Origin: JANQPC01 sp039208375
GTDB lineage: Bacteria; Pseudomonadota; Alphaproteobacteria; Rhodobacterales; Rhodobacteraceae
Reading direction: 5' to 3'
NCBI GenBank assembly: GCA_039208375.1
Contig: JBCCRC010000022.1
Span: 1-47,421, forward strand
DNA length: 47,421 bases
A model generated the notes under the pieces. That model was not told the origin of the DNA. It was given only the letters and a program-made list of their open reading frames with translations, and did no database searches. A program made the translations under genes and the position numbers. Every line of letters begins with the position of its first letter. Within the stretch, counting starts at the first letter, position 1. Below are positions 1-8,591 of this stretch, piece by piece.

Positions 1-609
1 CTTGCCCCAACACGCACGGGCCGCGTTCTGCTTCTGGCCTGCGGGGCGCTTGCGCGCGAGATCGTTGATCTGAAGGCGGCAAATGGCTGGGATCACCTCG
101 ATCTCGCCTGCCTGCCGGCGATCCTTCACAATACGCCCGACGACATTCCCGCTGCTGTGCGTGAGGCGGTGGAAAAACATCGCAGCGCTTATGAAACGAT
201 TTTCGTTGTGTACGCCGATTGCGGAACAGGCGGACGATTGTTGGATTTGTGCAAGGAATTGGGGGTTGAGATGATCGAAGGCCCCCATTGCTATTCGTTT
301 TTTGAAGGCAATGCGGCGTTTGCCGTGCGGGCCGAGGAGGAGTTTCGCGCCTTCTACCTTACCGATTTCCTCGTCCGCCAGTTCGACGCATTCGTGACAA
401 AGCCCCTTGGGCTCGACCGACACCCCGAGCTGCGCGACATGTATTTCGGGCACTACGAAACGCTCGTCTATCAGGCGCAAACCGATGATCCGGCGCTTAC
501 GGAAAAGGCCCGCGCCTGTGCCGACGCGCTGGGGCTTTCGTTTGAGCGGCGGTTTACCGGCTATGGCGATCTGAAAGGGGCGTTGGCAGGGGTTGCAGCG
601 AAGGGCTAA
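1..609 (+). CDS. DUF1638 domain protein (5' end outside window)
   Basis: The reading frame is open from the first base, so the start codon lies upstream; about 202 residues are visible. The visible start contains an ACGALARE motif, followed by a Cys-containing segment (DLACLPAILHNTP) and a central YADCGTGG segment, which together match my recollection of the DUF1638 family. Conserved cysteines and a histidine (GPHCYSFFEG) suggest metal or corrinoid-related chemistry, but this is inference; the family's biochemical role is not settled. No signal peptide or membrane segment is seen, so it is probably cytoplasmic. It is followed by a 183-bp gap and then the 3' end of the convergent uvrA gene, so its operon partners, if any, are outside the window to the left. 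Confidence 0.75.
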   Translation, partial: LAPTRTGRVLLLACGALAREIVDLKAANGWDHLDLACLPAILHNTPDDIPAAVREAVEKHRSAYETIFVVYADCGTGGRLLDLCKELGVEMIEGPHCYSFFEGNAAFAVRAEEEFRAFYLTDFLVRQFDAFVTKPLGLDRHPELRDMYFGHYETLVYQAQTDDPALTEKARACADALGLSFERRFTGYGDLKGALAGVAAKG

Positions 610-792
610 GCCAAACTGGGCGAGCGCTGGCCCGTGGGGCTGCGCTGCGACGGTGTTCGGCGCGCTCCATCCCCGCAAGGCCGCTTGGCGTTGACCCGCG
701 GCGCGGGCCGTTAGCCAAAGCGTTGCCCGGCCGGAACAGCCCAGTACCCGCACGGCGCATCCGGCTTACATTACCAAATGTAGGACCACCCC

Positions 793-3675
793 CTACTCCG
801 CTGCCACCGCCTTCGTGCCCAGCATCTCCTTGAGGTACCGCCCAGTGTGGCTGCGCGCTACGCCGGCGACATCCTCTGGCGTACCCTCGGCCACGATTTC
901 GCCGCCGCCGTCCCCACCTTCGGGGCCGATATCGATGATCCAGTCCGCGGTTTTCACCACGTCGAGATTGTGCTCGATCACCACAACAGTGTTGCCCTGA
1001 TCCACAAGCTCGTGAAGCACTTCGAGTAGTTTGCGCACATCTTCGAAATGTAGCCCCGTGGTTGGCTCATCAAGAATGTAAAGCGTCCGACCCGTCGAAC
1101 GCTTGGCAAGCTCCTTTGATAGCTTCACCCGTTGCGCTTCGCCGCCCGATAGCGTTGTCGCCTGCTGGCCCACTTTGATGTAGCCCAGCCCCACGCGCAC
1201 CAGCGCATCCATTTTCTCACGGATCGCGGGCACCGCCTTGAAGAACTCCTGCGCGTCTTCCACAGTCATATCAAGCACATCGGCGATGCTCTTGCCCTTG
1301 AATTTGATTTCCAGCGTCTCGCGGTTGTACCGCGCGCCGCCGCAGGTTTCGCAGGTCACATAGACATCCGGCAGGAAATGCATTTCGATCTTGATCACGC
1401 CATCGCCCTGGCAGGCCTCGCACCGCCCGCCTTTGACGTTGAAGCTGAAGCGCCCGGGCTTGTAGCCCCTCGCTTTCGCCTCCGGCAGCCCCGCGAACCA
1501 ATCGCGGATCGGGGTGAAGGCACCCGTGTAGGTGGCGGGGTTTGAACGCGGCGTGCGCCCGATGGGGCGCTGATCGATATCGATCACCTTGTCGAGGTGT
1601 TCGAGCCCCTTGATCGTCTCGCACGGCGCGGGGGTCTGCCGTGCGCCGTTCAGGCGCATCGAGGCCGTCTTAAAGAGCGTTTCGATCGTGAGCGTCGATT
1701 TCCCGCCGCCGGATACGCCGGTGACACAAACGAACTTGCCCAAGGGAAACTCCGTCGTGACGTCGCGCAGATTGTTGCCCGAGGCTTTCACAACGGTCAC
1801 TTTCTTTCCGTTGCCCTTGCGGCGCTCTGCGGGCACCGCAATCTCGCGCGTCCCAGTCAGATACTGGCCGGTGATCGAAGCGCTGTCGCCAGCGATCTGG
1901 GCAGGTGTACCGTGGGAGACGATCTGCCCGCCATGCACCCCCGCGCCTGGCCCGATATCAAACACATAATCGGCCTCGCGGATCGCCTCCTCGTCATGCT
2001 CCACCACGATCACGGTATTGCCCTGATCGCGCAGGTTTTTGAGCGTTTGCAGAAGCCGCCCGTTATCGCGCTGATGCAGGCCGATGGAGGGCTCATCAAG
2101 CACGTAAAGTACGCCAGTGAGCCCGCTACCGATTTGGCTTGCTAGCCGGATGCGCTGGCTTTCCCCGCCCGAAAGCGTTCCTGCGTTGCGCGAGAGCGTG
2201 AGGTATTCGAGGCCCACATTGTTGAGAAAGCCCAGCCGTTCGCGAATTTCCTTCAAGATTGCGCGCGCGATCTCATTTTTCTGGTCGCTTAGCGCCGCGG
2301 GCACGCTTTCGCACCACTCATAGGCCTCGCGGATCGACATCTGTACGACTTGGCCGATATGCAGCCGGTTTGAGGAATCCGCGCCTGCGGGCCCGATTTT
2401 TACCGCAAGCGCTTCTTCGCGCAGCCTGTAACCATCGCAGGCGCCACAGGGGCGGTTGTTCTGGTAACGTTCAAATTCTTCGCGGATCCAGCTTGAATCG
2501 GTTTCCCGATAGCGCCGCTCCATGTTCGGGATCACCCCCTCAAAGGGCCGGCTCACCTGATAGACGCGCCCGCCCTCATCGTAGCGGAAGCTGATCTCTT
2601 CCTCGCCCGAACCGTAAAGGAAAACCTGCTTCACATGGGCGGGCAGATCTTTCCATTTCTGCGACTTGTCGAATTCATAGTGCTTCGCAATTGCTTCGAT
2701 CGTTTGAAGGAAGTAGGGCGACTTGCCTTTGCGCCAGGGCGCGAGCGCCCCATCGGCCACGCGCAGATTCTGATCGGGCACAACAAGACGCTCATCAAAG
2801 AACAGTTCCACCCCCAGCCCATCGCATTCCGGGCAGGCGCCGAAGGGCGCGTTGAACGAGAAAAGCCGTGGCTCGATCTCCGGAATCGTGAAGCCCGATT
2901 CCGGGCAGGCGAAGTTTTCGGAAAAGGTGATGCGCTCGGGTTCCGCATCCTTCGGCGCGGTCTCCAGTACCGCGATGCCATCGGCAAGATCGAGCGCGGT
3001 GCGGAAGCTGTCGGCCAAGCGCGTCTCGATGCCCTCCTTCACCACGATCCGATCTACGACCACATCGATATCGTGGCGGAATTTCTTGTCGAGCGTCGGG
3101 GGGCTGTCGAGTTCATGAAACGCCCCATCCACCTTTACGCGCTGAAAGCCCTGCTTTCGCAGCTCAAGGAATTCCTTGCGGTATTCCCCCTTCCTGTCCC
3201 GCACAATTGGGGCCAGCAGGTAGGCGCGCGTGCCCGGCTCCATCGCCATCACGCGATCGACCATATCCTGCACCTGCTGCGCTTCGATCGGCAGGCCGGT
3301 GGCGGGAGAATAGGGTGTGCCAACGCGCGCGAAAAGAAGGCGCATGTAATCGTAGATCTCCGTCACCGTGCCTACAGTAGAGCGCGGGTTCTTCGAGGTC
3401 GTCTTCTGCTCGATGGAAATCGCCGGGGAAAGGCCGGTGATATGATCCACATCCGGCTTTTCCATCATATCGAGGAACTGCCGGGCGTAGGCGGACAGGC
3501 TTTCCACGTAGCGCCGCTGGCCCTCGGCATAGATCGTATCAAATGCCAGCGAGGATTTGCCCGATCCAGAAAGCCCGGTGATCACCACAAGCTCATCGCG
3601 CGGAATATCCACGTCGACGTTCTTAAGATTATGCTCGCGCGCACCGCGGACTTCGATCTTCTTCAGTTCGGGCAT
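793..3675 (-). CDS. uvrA: Excinuclease ABC subunit A
   Basis: UvrA is the damage-recognition ATPase of nucleotide excision repair; it loads UvrB on lesions. The 960-residue protein has the family layout: first Walker A (GLSGSGKSS, residues 34-42), a zinc-binding Cys region near residues 270-300 (CPESG...CPEC), ABC signature LSGGESQRIRLA near residue 500, second Walker A GVSGGGKST near residue 651, a second zinc module (CEAC...CETC) and second signature LSGGEAQRVKLS near residue 840. The start at 3675 gives the canonical MPELKKIEVRGAREHNLKN beginning and is preceded by GAGGTG as ribosome-binding site; an 18-residue extension to 3729 is possible but does not look conserved. A LexA-type box lies 66 bp upstream, so SOS induction is expected. 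Confidence 0.98.
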   Translation of the reverse strand: MPELKKIEVRGAREHNLKNVDVDIPRDELVVITGLSGSGKSSLAFDTIYAEGQRRYVESLSAYARQFLDMMEKPDVDHITGLSPAISIEQKTTSKNPRSTVGTVTEIYDYMRLLFARVGTPYSPATGLPIEAQQVQDMVDRVMAMEPGTRAYLLAPIVRDRKGEYRKEFLELRKQGFQRVKVDGAFHELDSPPTLDKKFRHDIDVVVDRIVVKEGIETRLADSFRTALDLADGIAVLETAPKDAEPERITFSENFACPESGFTIPEIEPRLFSFNAPFGACPECDGLGVELFFDERLVVPDQNLRVADGALAPWRKGKSPYFLQTIEAIAKHYEFDKSQKWKDLPAHVKQVFLYGSGEEEISFRYDEGGRVYQVSRPFEGVIPNMERRYRETDSSWIREEFERYQNNRPCGACDGYRLREEALAVKIGPAGADSSNRLHIGQVVQMSIREAYEWCESVPAALSDQKNEIARAILKEIRERLGFLNNVGLEYLTLSRNAGTLSGGESQRIRLASQIGSGLTGVLYVLDEPSIGLHQRDNGRLLQTLKNLRDQGNTVIVVEHDEEAIREADYVFDIGPGAGVHGGQIVSHGTPAQIAGDSASITGQYLTGTREIAVPAERRKGNGKKVTVVKASGNNLRDVTTEFPLGKFVCVTGVSGGGKSTLTIETLFKTASMRLNGARQTPAPCETIKGLEHLDKVIDIDQRPIGRTPRSNPATYTGAFTPIRDWFAGLPEAKARGYKPGRFSFNVKGGRCEACQGDGVIKIEMHFLPDVYVTCETCGGARYNRETLEIKFKGKSIADVLDMTVEDAQEFFKAVPAIREKMDALVRVGLGYIKVGQQATTLSGGEAQRVKLSKELAKRSTGRTLYILDEPTTGLHFEDVRKLLEVLHELVDQGNTVVVIEHNLDVVKTADWIIDIGPEGGDGGGEIVAEGTPEDVAGVARSHTGRYLKEMLGTKAVAAE

Positions 3676-3740
3676 AGGCACCTCGGGTTGGGCAGACCCG
3701 ACAGATAGCGGGCAGTGCGGGAGACTCAATGGCCTTAACG

Positions 3741-3755
3741 GAACATTAAGCGAAC
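3741..3755 (-). promoter_or_regulatory. LexA (SOS) box upstream of uvrA
   Basis: The plus strand reads GAAC, seven bases, GAAC; on the uvrA strand this is GTTC-N7-GTTC, the direct-repeat operator known for LexA in alphaproteobacteria such as Rhodobacter sphaeroides. It sits 66 bp upstream of the uvrA start codon, where it could overlap the promoter. No comparable site was seen in front of ssb or recN in this window. Confidence 0.75.
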
Positions 3756-3791
3756 ATCGTTACGGCGTCACGGGGAATCCGGAAGGTTTCT

Positions 3792-3800
3792 TGTGGATAA
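3792..3800 (-). promoter_or_regulatory. Consensus DnaA box upstream of uvrA
   Basis: The minus strand reads TTATCCACA, an exact match to the strong DnaA-box consensus. It lies about 117 bp upstream of uvrA and just downstream of the MFS gene stop codon. A nine-base match can occur by chance, so function is inferred only from the intergenic position next to the SOS box. Confidence 0.4.
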
Positions 3801-3819
3801 GCAGCCGAGTGCCTGCGGA

Positions 3820-5013
3820 TCAGGCAAACGCGGCGCGTCGGCGCGCGAGCCAGCCCTGCACCACGATGCCCGCCAGCAGGATTGCGGCGCAGGCAATCAT
3901 AAAGCCGGTATGCCCGGCCACGCCGATTACGGCCAGCAGAAGCGGCGTGCCCGCGGTATTGCCGATATTGCCCGTTTGCGCGAGCGCCCCGTTTGCCTGA
4001 GCCCTGTGGGCGGCACTCTCGTTTAACTGTGGCACCGCGGCGAAGCCCGCGCCCTGCACCAGCCCCAGCGCAGCGGCGAAAGCGATGCAGAGGGTTGGGT
4101 TGCCCGGAGCTGCGATAAGCGCGAGCGCCAGGCCCGCACCAAGCGCGAAGCCAATCTGCATCACCCGAACCGCAGGCATTCGCTTCAGCATCCAAACACC
4201 TAAAATCATTGAAGAAAAGATGCTCACAAGTGGCATCGCGCCGATCACGAGCGCGCGTGCCTCCGGCGCGATATAGGCGGGCATCAGGGTCAGAACACTC
4301 ACATAGGTGAGCGTGTAGAACAGCCACGCGGCCCCCGGCGCGCTGATGAAAGGCGAACGGTAGATCTCACCATGCCGCCGCAGAATCGCTCGGGGAGAGA
4401 TATCGTCATCTCCCGCCTCCGCCTCCACCCGCGGCAGGGCGCGCGCGAGGATCAGCGCAAAGCCCGCCATCCAGGCCGCATGGGCGATGAACAGCGCAGG
4501 CAACCCGTAGCCATCGGCCAGCGGCAGCCCGGCCCATACAAGTGCGGTAAATGCCACGCCAAAGAACGTGCCCCAGAGCGTGAGCGCCACTGGGCGCGCG
4601 CCTTCGTCCGCGAGGGTGGCGATGAGAGTGGGGGCGGCGACCACTATGGCGAGGTGCGAGAGTCCCTCGATCACCCGGCTCGCCAGAAACAGCGATAGCG
4701 GCGGCAGGGTGGCCTGATAGAGCGAAATCGCCGCGCCCACCCACATCGCCCACAGCAGCGCGCGGCGGTAGCGGATACGCGCCACCAACAGCCCTGCGGC
4801 AACGCCGAGCAGAATGCCGACGAACCCCACAAGCGAGACGGTGAAGCCAAGCCACGCTCCGGCATCGGGGTAAACGGCACCGAGCCGATCGAAAATCACG
4901 CTAACCTTGCCGTATTGCGCCGCCGCCCCAAGGCCCGCGAGCCACAGGAGAAGGATCAGCGCCCAGTCAGTGCGCGCGGTGATCGGGGGGGCATCGGCCA
5001 TGGGTTGCGCCAT
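3820..5013 (-). CDS. MFS transporter
   Basis: A predicted inner-membrane transporter of the major facilitator superfamily, 397 residues from the chosen start. About twelve hydrophobic helices can be read, with the usual short basic loops (for example ARIRYRRALLW after helix 2) and a longer acidic/basic central loop (RALPRVEAEAGDDDISPRAILRRHGE) between helices 6 and 7. The start at 5013 (MAQPMADAPP) is preceded by a GGGGG-rich stretch; 5001 is an alternative, and the upstream extension to 5097 is rich in Arg, Cys and His and unlike a transporter N-terminus. Substrate cannot be read from the sequence. It lies upstream of uvrA in the same direction with a 144-bp gap carrying uvrA's own control elements, so the two are probably separate units. 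Confidence 0.85.
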   Translation of the reverse strand: MAQPMADAPPITARTDWALILLLWLAGLGAAAQYGKVSVIFDRLGAVYPDAGAWLGFTVSLVGFVGILLGVAAGLLVARIRYRRALLWAMWVGAAISLYQATLPPLSLFLASRVIEGLSHLAIVVAAPTLIATLADEGARPVALTLWGTFFGVAFTALVWAGLPLADGYGLPALFIAHAAWMAGFALILARALPRVEAEAGDDDISPRAILRRHGEIYRSPFISAPGAAWLFYTLTYVSVLTLMPAYIAPEARALVIGAMPLVSIFSSMILGVWMLKRMPAVRVMQIGFALGAGLALALIAAPGNPTLCIAFAAALGLVQGAGFAAVPQLNESAAHRAQANGALAQTGNIGNTAGTPLLLAVIGVAGHTGFMIACAAILLAGIVVQGWLARRRAAFA

Positions 5014-5371
5014 ATCCCCCGATGCCCGCCGCGGCAATCCCGCGCCCGCGCACAGGCGGTGGTGCGATGAGGCGGCACACGCCACACGCTTTCCCAAGTA
5101 AAACGTCAGCCGAGCGGGCGCTGGCCCTTGGGGAAGAGGCCCGACGCCTGTGTGGTGTGCTTTATCCCGGCAAGCCCGCCTGAGCTTTGTTAGCGGCGCA
5201 CGGCATCAGTACAAGCGCCGCACCACTGCAAGCGGCTCCAGAAGGTCGCAGACGCCAGGCGGGGCGTGAGCTTCGGCGTGAGCTTCGGCTCTGGCCCCGC
5301 GCATCCTCGGCCTGCCATCGGTATGGGTCGGGAACCCAACGGCTCCGAAACAAAAAGCTCCCAAAACAAAG
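5014..5371. other. Intergenic region between MFS gene and lpdA terminator
   Basis: No coding sequence that I would defend: the frames through it are short and have Arg/Pro/Ser-rich composition typical of out-of-frame GC-rich DNA. The left part should hold the promoter of the MFS gene on the minus strand. The right edge is the T-rich tail of the lpdA terminator. Confidence 0.5.
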
Positions 5372-5409
5372 AAGCGGCGCCTGCCCCCTCCTCGGGCCAG
5401 GCGCCGCTT
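5372..5409 (-). terminator. Intrinsic terminator of lpdA
   Basis: A perfect 12-bp inverted repeat (5372-5383 with 5398-5409) with a 14-base loop lies 35 bases past the lpdA stop codon. Reading on the minus strand the stem is followed by CTTTGTTTTGG, a T-rich tail. This is the clearest Rho-independent terminator in the first half of the window. Confidence 0.9.
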
Positions 5410-5444
5410 GCACGAAGGCGTCCCCGCCTCCTCCAAACTCGTGC

Positions 5445-6842
5445 CTATATGTGGATCACTCGGTCGTAAGCATCAAGCACACTTTCATGCATCATCTCGC
5501 TCAGCGTGGGGTGCGGGAAGACTGTGTGCATCAGATCCTCTTCCGTCGTCTCCAACGTACGGCCCACAACGTAGCCCTGGATCAGCTCCGTCACCTCCGC
5601 CCCCACCATATGGGCTCCCAAAAGCTCGCCGGTCTTGGCATCGAACACCGTCTTCACCATCCCTTCCGGTTCGCCCAGCGCAATGGCTTTGCCGTTGCCA
5701 ATGAACGGGAAGCGGCCAACCTTGATGTCGAAGCCCAGCTCCTTCGCCTTGGCCTCGGAATAGCCGACGCTCGCAACCTGGGGATGGCAATAGGTGCAGC
5801 CAGCAATGGATTCGGGTTTCACTGGATGCACGTCGTTTTTGCCCGCGATCAGTTCGGCCACCATCGTGCCCTCATGGCTGGCCTTGTGCGCAAGCCAAGG
5901 CGCGCCTGCGATATCGCCGATGGCATAGAGCCCCTCGACCCCCGTGCGGCAGTATTCATCGGTCACCACATGGCTACGGTCGATCTTCACGCCCAGCGCT
6001 TCCAACCCCAGCCCTTCCGTATTGCCCACAATGCCTACGGCGGAGATCACCGTATCGAACGTGTGTTTCTCCACTTTGCCGCCGGTTTCGATATGCGCCG
6101 TCACCGTGCCCTTGCCGCGATCAAGTTGCTTGACCATGGCCTTTTCCATGATCGTCATGCCCTGCTTGGCGAAGCTTTTCTTGGCGAAGGCGCTGATCTC
6201 AGCATCTTCGACGGGCAAGATGCGGTCCATCACCTCCACCACGGTCGTCTCGGTGCCGAGCGTGTTGTAGAAGCTCGCGAACTCGATTCCGATCGCACCC
6301 GATCCTATGACGAGCAGCTTCTTCGGCATCCTGGGCGGCACGAGGGCGTGCTTGTAGGTCCAAACCAGATCGCCATCGGCCTCCAGCCCCGGCAGTTCCC
6401 GCGCCCGGGCGCCAGTGGCAAGGATGATGTTCTTCGCCTTCAGCGTTTCGGTGCCCTTGTCGGTTTTGACCGAAACCATCCCTTTGGCGGGCAGTGTTGC
6501 CTCGCCCATAACAACCATGACCTTGTTCTTCTTCATCAGGTGGCCGACGCCAGAATTCAGCTGCTTGGCCACCGCCCGCGAGCGGCTGACCACGGCATCG
6601 AGATCATAGTCGATCCCCTCGGCCTTCAAGCCGAATTCCTTGGCGCGGTGCATCAGGTGAAACACTTCCGAAGACCGCAGCATCGCCTTGGTGGGGATAC
6701 ATCCCCAGTTGAGGCAGATCCCGCCCATGTGCTCGCGTTCCACGATCGCGGTTTTCAGTCCAAGCTGGCTGGCGCGGATCGCGGCCACGTAGCCGCCGGG
6801 CCCCGCGCCGATCACAACAAGGTCGAACTCTTGGGTGGCCAT
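5445..6842 (-). CDS. lpdA: Dihydrolipoyl dehydrogenase (E3)
   Basis: This FAD enzyme reoxidises the dihydrolipoyl groups of 2-oxoacid dehydrogenase or glycine-cleavage complexes using NAD+. The 465-residue product has the FAD-binding GAGPGG (residues 12-17), the redox-active disulfide in CLNWGC (C43 and C48), an NAD-binding GSGAIGIEFASF segment near the middle, the second FAD motif (GLYAIGDIAG) and the C-terminal catalytic HPHPTLSE with its His-Glu dyad. The start at 6842 is favoured over the ATG at 6851 because AGAGG lies 9 bases upstream of it. The gene is alone between a divergent Hint-domain gene and its own terminator; no odhB or pdh genes are in the window, so the partner complex cannot be named. 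Confidence 0.96.
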   Translation of the reverse strand: MATQEFDLVVIGAGPGGYVAAIRASQLGLKTAIVEREHMGGICLNWGCIPTKAMLRSSEVFHLMHRAKEFGLKAEGIDYDLDAVVSRSRAVAKQLNSGVGHLMKKNKVMVVMGEATLPAKGMVSVKTDKGTETLKAKNIILATGARARELPGLEADGDLVWTYKHALVPPRMPKKLLVIGSGAIGIEFASFYNTLGTETTVVEVMDRILPVEDAEISAFAKKSFAKQGMTIMEKAMVKQLDRGKGTVTAHIETGGKVEKHTFDTVISAVGIVGNTEGLGLEALGVKIDRSHVVTDEYCRTGVEGLYAIGDIAGAPWLAHKASHEGTMVAELIAGKNDVHPVKPESIAGCTYCHPQVASVGYSEAKAKELGFDIKVGRFPFIGNGKAIALGEPEGMVKTVFDAKTGELLGAHMVGAEVTELIQGYVVGRTLETTEEDLMHTVFPHPTLSEMMHESVLDAYDRVIHI

Positions 6843-6992
6843 GGGGCACATCCTCTTTCATCAGGTCGTTTAGCCTTAAACTACCTGCCATAGCCGTTTG
6901 GTGATGTCACCCGTGGGGCGATGCCGCAGGGGCACGCGCTGGCGAGGGCCCCGGAAACGGGGCACGGCTCCGCTTGCGGCCAAGCTAACCCC

Positions 6993-7020
6993 TTGCTTGA
7001 GCGAATTAATCGCATAACCT
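6993..7020 (+). promoter_or_regulatory. Possible sigma-70 promoter for the Hint-domain gene
   Basis: TTGCTT at 6993-6998 and TAACCT at 7015-7020 are separated by 16 bases, 43 bases ahead of the start codon. Both hexamers deviate from consensus; the region is distinctly more AT-rich than its surroundings. Confidence 0.35.
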
Positions 7021-7063
7021 GCCCCACAACGATCCTAAGCATTTGAAGTCACCGGAGGTTGCC

Positions 7064-8188
7064 ATGGCAACCGTAACGCTGCTTTTGCGCGGCGACCAGA
7101 TCGGGCGGCATACGGGATTTTCGGGAACTGGAAACGGGCCCGACAGGGTTGTGACTGTCAGTGGCGTTGAGGCGGTCGGCGAGCCGGACGAGTTGTTTAC
7201 CGTTCTCGTCGAACAGGTGAACCCAGGCACGACCCAGTTCCAGAACGGCCAGTTCGTCACCATCAGCGATGCTGACGGTAACGTCATCCTGCCGCGCACA
7301 AGCATTCAACCCGATATCGAGCAGGGCCGAGGCGCCGGTGACGACCACCTGCTGATCTCAAACCCCCGGTTTCTGATCGATCTTGGCGGCGTGCCGGTTG
7401 GCCCAGCGACGACAACCTACTCTTTTGCAGACGAAGGCGCGGGCCCAGACGGGGATGACGACGGCAACCTCGATTTTGCGGATTTCCCGTGCCTCGCCCC
7501 GGGCACCGCGATCCGCACTCCTGGCGGCGCGCGCGATGTGGCCGATCTTACTGAGGGCGATCTGATCGAAACCGCGGGCGGCGTCCTGCCCATCGCATGG
7601 GTCGGTCGCCGCACGGTTGCATTCTCGCCCCGGGGCCGGGCGCACCCGCCCATCCTGATCAGACGCAGCGCGTTCGGGCCCGGCATGCCAGGGCGCGACA
7701 CGATCGTGTCGCCCGACCACCGCATCCTGATGCACGACCCTGCCTGCACGTTTCTCTTTGGCGTGGGCGAGGTTCTGGCGCCCGCGAAGGCATTAACCGG
7801 CCTACCGGGCCTTCGGGTGATGGGTGGCAAACGGCAGATGGATTACGTATCCGTCTTCACCGCCCGGCACGAAATTGTCGACGCCAACGGGTTGCCCGTG
7901 GAAACCCTTTATCCCGGAGATGAGACGCTACGGCGGCTTACGCCCGGCGAACGCCGATCCCTTCGCACCGCCTGCCCCGCTGTAGGGCCCGGCTTTCCGC
8001 CCGCGCGCCGGCTTCTCACTGTGTCTGACGCTGAAGCGCTGGTTGCGGCCTTCAAGCTGTCACGTCGTGTCAACCGACGGTCTGCTGCCACCCGCGGCTA
8101 CCAGGTCTCAGGGCTTGACCGCATCGCCTTACATCAAAGGAGCGGCACGGCGCCTAAGATGGGCCCGGTGCCGCCCAATCAAAGATAA
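7064..8188 (+). CDS. Hint-domain protein with Asp-rich linker
   Basis: The 374-residue protein has two parts. Residues 1 to about 140 have no family I can name; they contain repeated beta-like strands and end in an Asp/Gly-rich stretch (GPDGDDDGNLDFADF) that looks like a calcium-binding loop. From about residue 145 the sequence CLAPGTAIRTPGGARDVADLTEGD begins a Hint (hedgehog/intein-like) domain of the type abundant in Rhodobacteraceae, with the matching SPDHRILMHD block later and a GLPVETLYPGDE block near its end. The start at 7064 has GGAGG five bases upstream; the ATG at 7043 lacks one. The last 35 bases overlap the 3' end of the convergent GNAT gene. Self-cleavage is possible for Hint domains but not shown; no extein-like partner follows. 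Confidence 0.85.
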   Translation: MATVTLLLRGDQIGRHTGFSGTGNGPDRVVTVSGVEAVGEPDELFTVLVEQVNPGTTQFQNGQFVTISDADGNVILPRTSIQPDIEQGRGAGDDHLLISNPRFLIDLGGVPVGPATTTYSFADEGAGPDGDDDGNLDFADFPCLAPGTAIRTPGGARDVADLTEGDLIETAGGVLPIAWVGRRTVAFSPRGRAHPPILIRRSAFGPGMPGRDTIVSPDHRILMHDPACTFLFGVGEVLAPAKALTGLPGLRVMGGKRQMDYVSVFTARHEIVDANGLPVETLYPGDETLRRLTPGERRSLRTACPAVGPGFPPARRLLTVSDAEALVAAFKLSRRVNRRSAATRGYQVSGLDRIALHQRSGTAPKMGPVPPNQR

Positions 8189-8591
8189 CGTTGCCGCTCG
8201 TTTCCGAGATGAGTTTCGGGACCGAGCGGTAAAGCGCGCGCGCGGCATCATTGTCATCTTCGGTTATCACCCAGGCGCCCGAACATCCGGCCGCCCAGGC
8301 TTCGTCAAGCAGACGCTGTACAACCTGCCGACCGATCCCGCGACGCCGAAAGGCCTCAGTAACGCCCACCTCTTTGATGAACAACTCCGGCGGCTTGTCG
8401 GGGTGATACTGAATGACGCCCGAGGCAAAGCCGACCGGCTGATTGGCGACCTCAGCAAACACAAGACAATGGCTGGGGTCGGCGATGAACCGCGCGAGTT
8501 CCGCTGGGCGCAGGGGATTGTCAAAGATATCCGTGCCCTCAAGCCGCCGCGCCGTTGCGGCATCAAGGAGGTGAAGTGTTGCCGCCGTCAA
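8154..8591 (-). CDS. GNAT-family N-acetyltransferase
   Basis: A 145-residue acetyltransferase of the GNAT fold. The acetyl-CoA binding motif A is visible as EAFRRRGIGRQVVQRLLDEA (the R-R-x-G-I-G pattern) around residues 77-96, followed by the alpha4 region containing NDAARALYRS. The substrate (small amine, protein or antibiotic) cannot be told. The frame has no ATG; the start is a TTG at 8591 whose bases overlap the TGA of the transglycosylase gene as TTGA, which indicates translational coupling. The 3' end overlaps the convergent Hint gene by 35 bases. Confidence 0.85.
   Translation of the reverse strand: MTAATLHLLDAATARRLEGTDIFDNPLRPAELARFIADPSHCLVFAEVANQPVGFASGVIQYHPDKPPELFIKEVGVTEAFRRRGIGRQVVQRLLDEAWAAGCSGAWVITEDDNDAARALYRSVPKLISETSGNVIFDWAAPGPS

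Noticed and set aside
766..785. TACATT/AATGTA hairpin behind uvrA as its terminator
   Set aside because: Six-base AT-rich stem without a T-tract; too weak to call.
3683..3701. Six-base stem hairpin in the uvrA leader
   Set aside because: Short, with a seven-base loop, and hairpins of this size are frequent in GC-rich DNA.
5187..6893. 568-codon open frame opposite lpdA
   Set aside because: lpdA is certain from its motifs, and the antisense frame also reads through its terminator.
8154..8188. 35-base overlap of the convergent Hint and GNAT genes as a sign of an annotation error
   Set aside because: Both frames are supported by family motifs to near their ends; short tail-to-tail overlaps are common.
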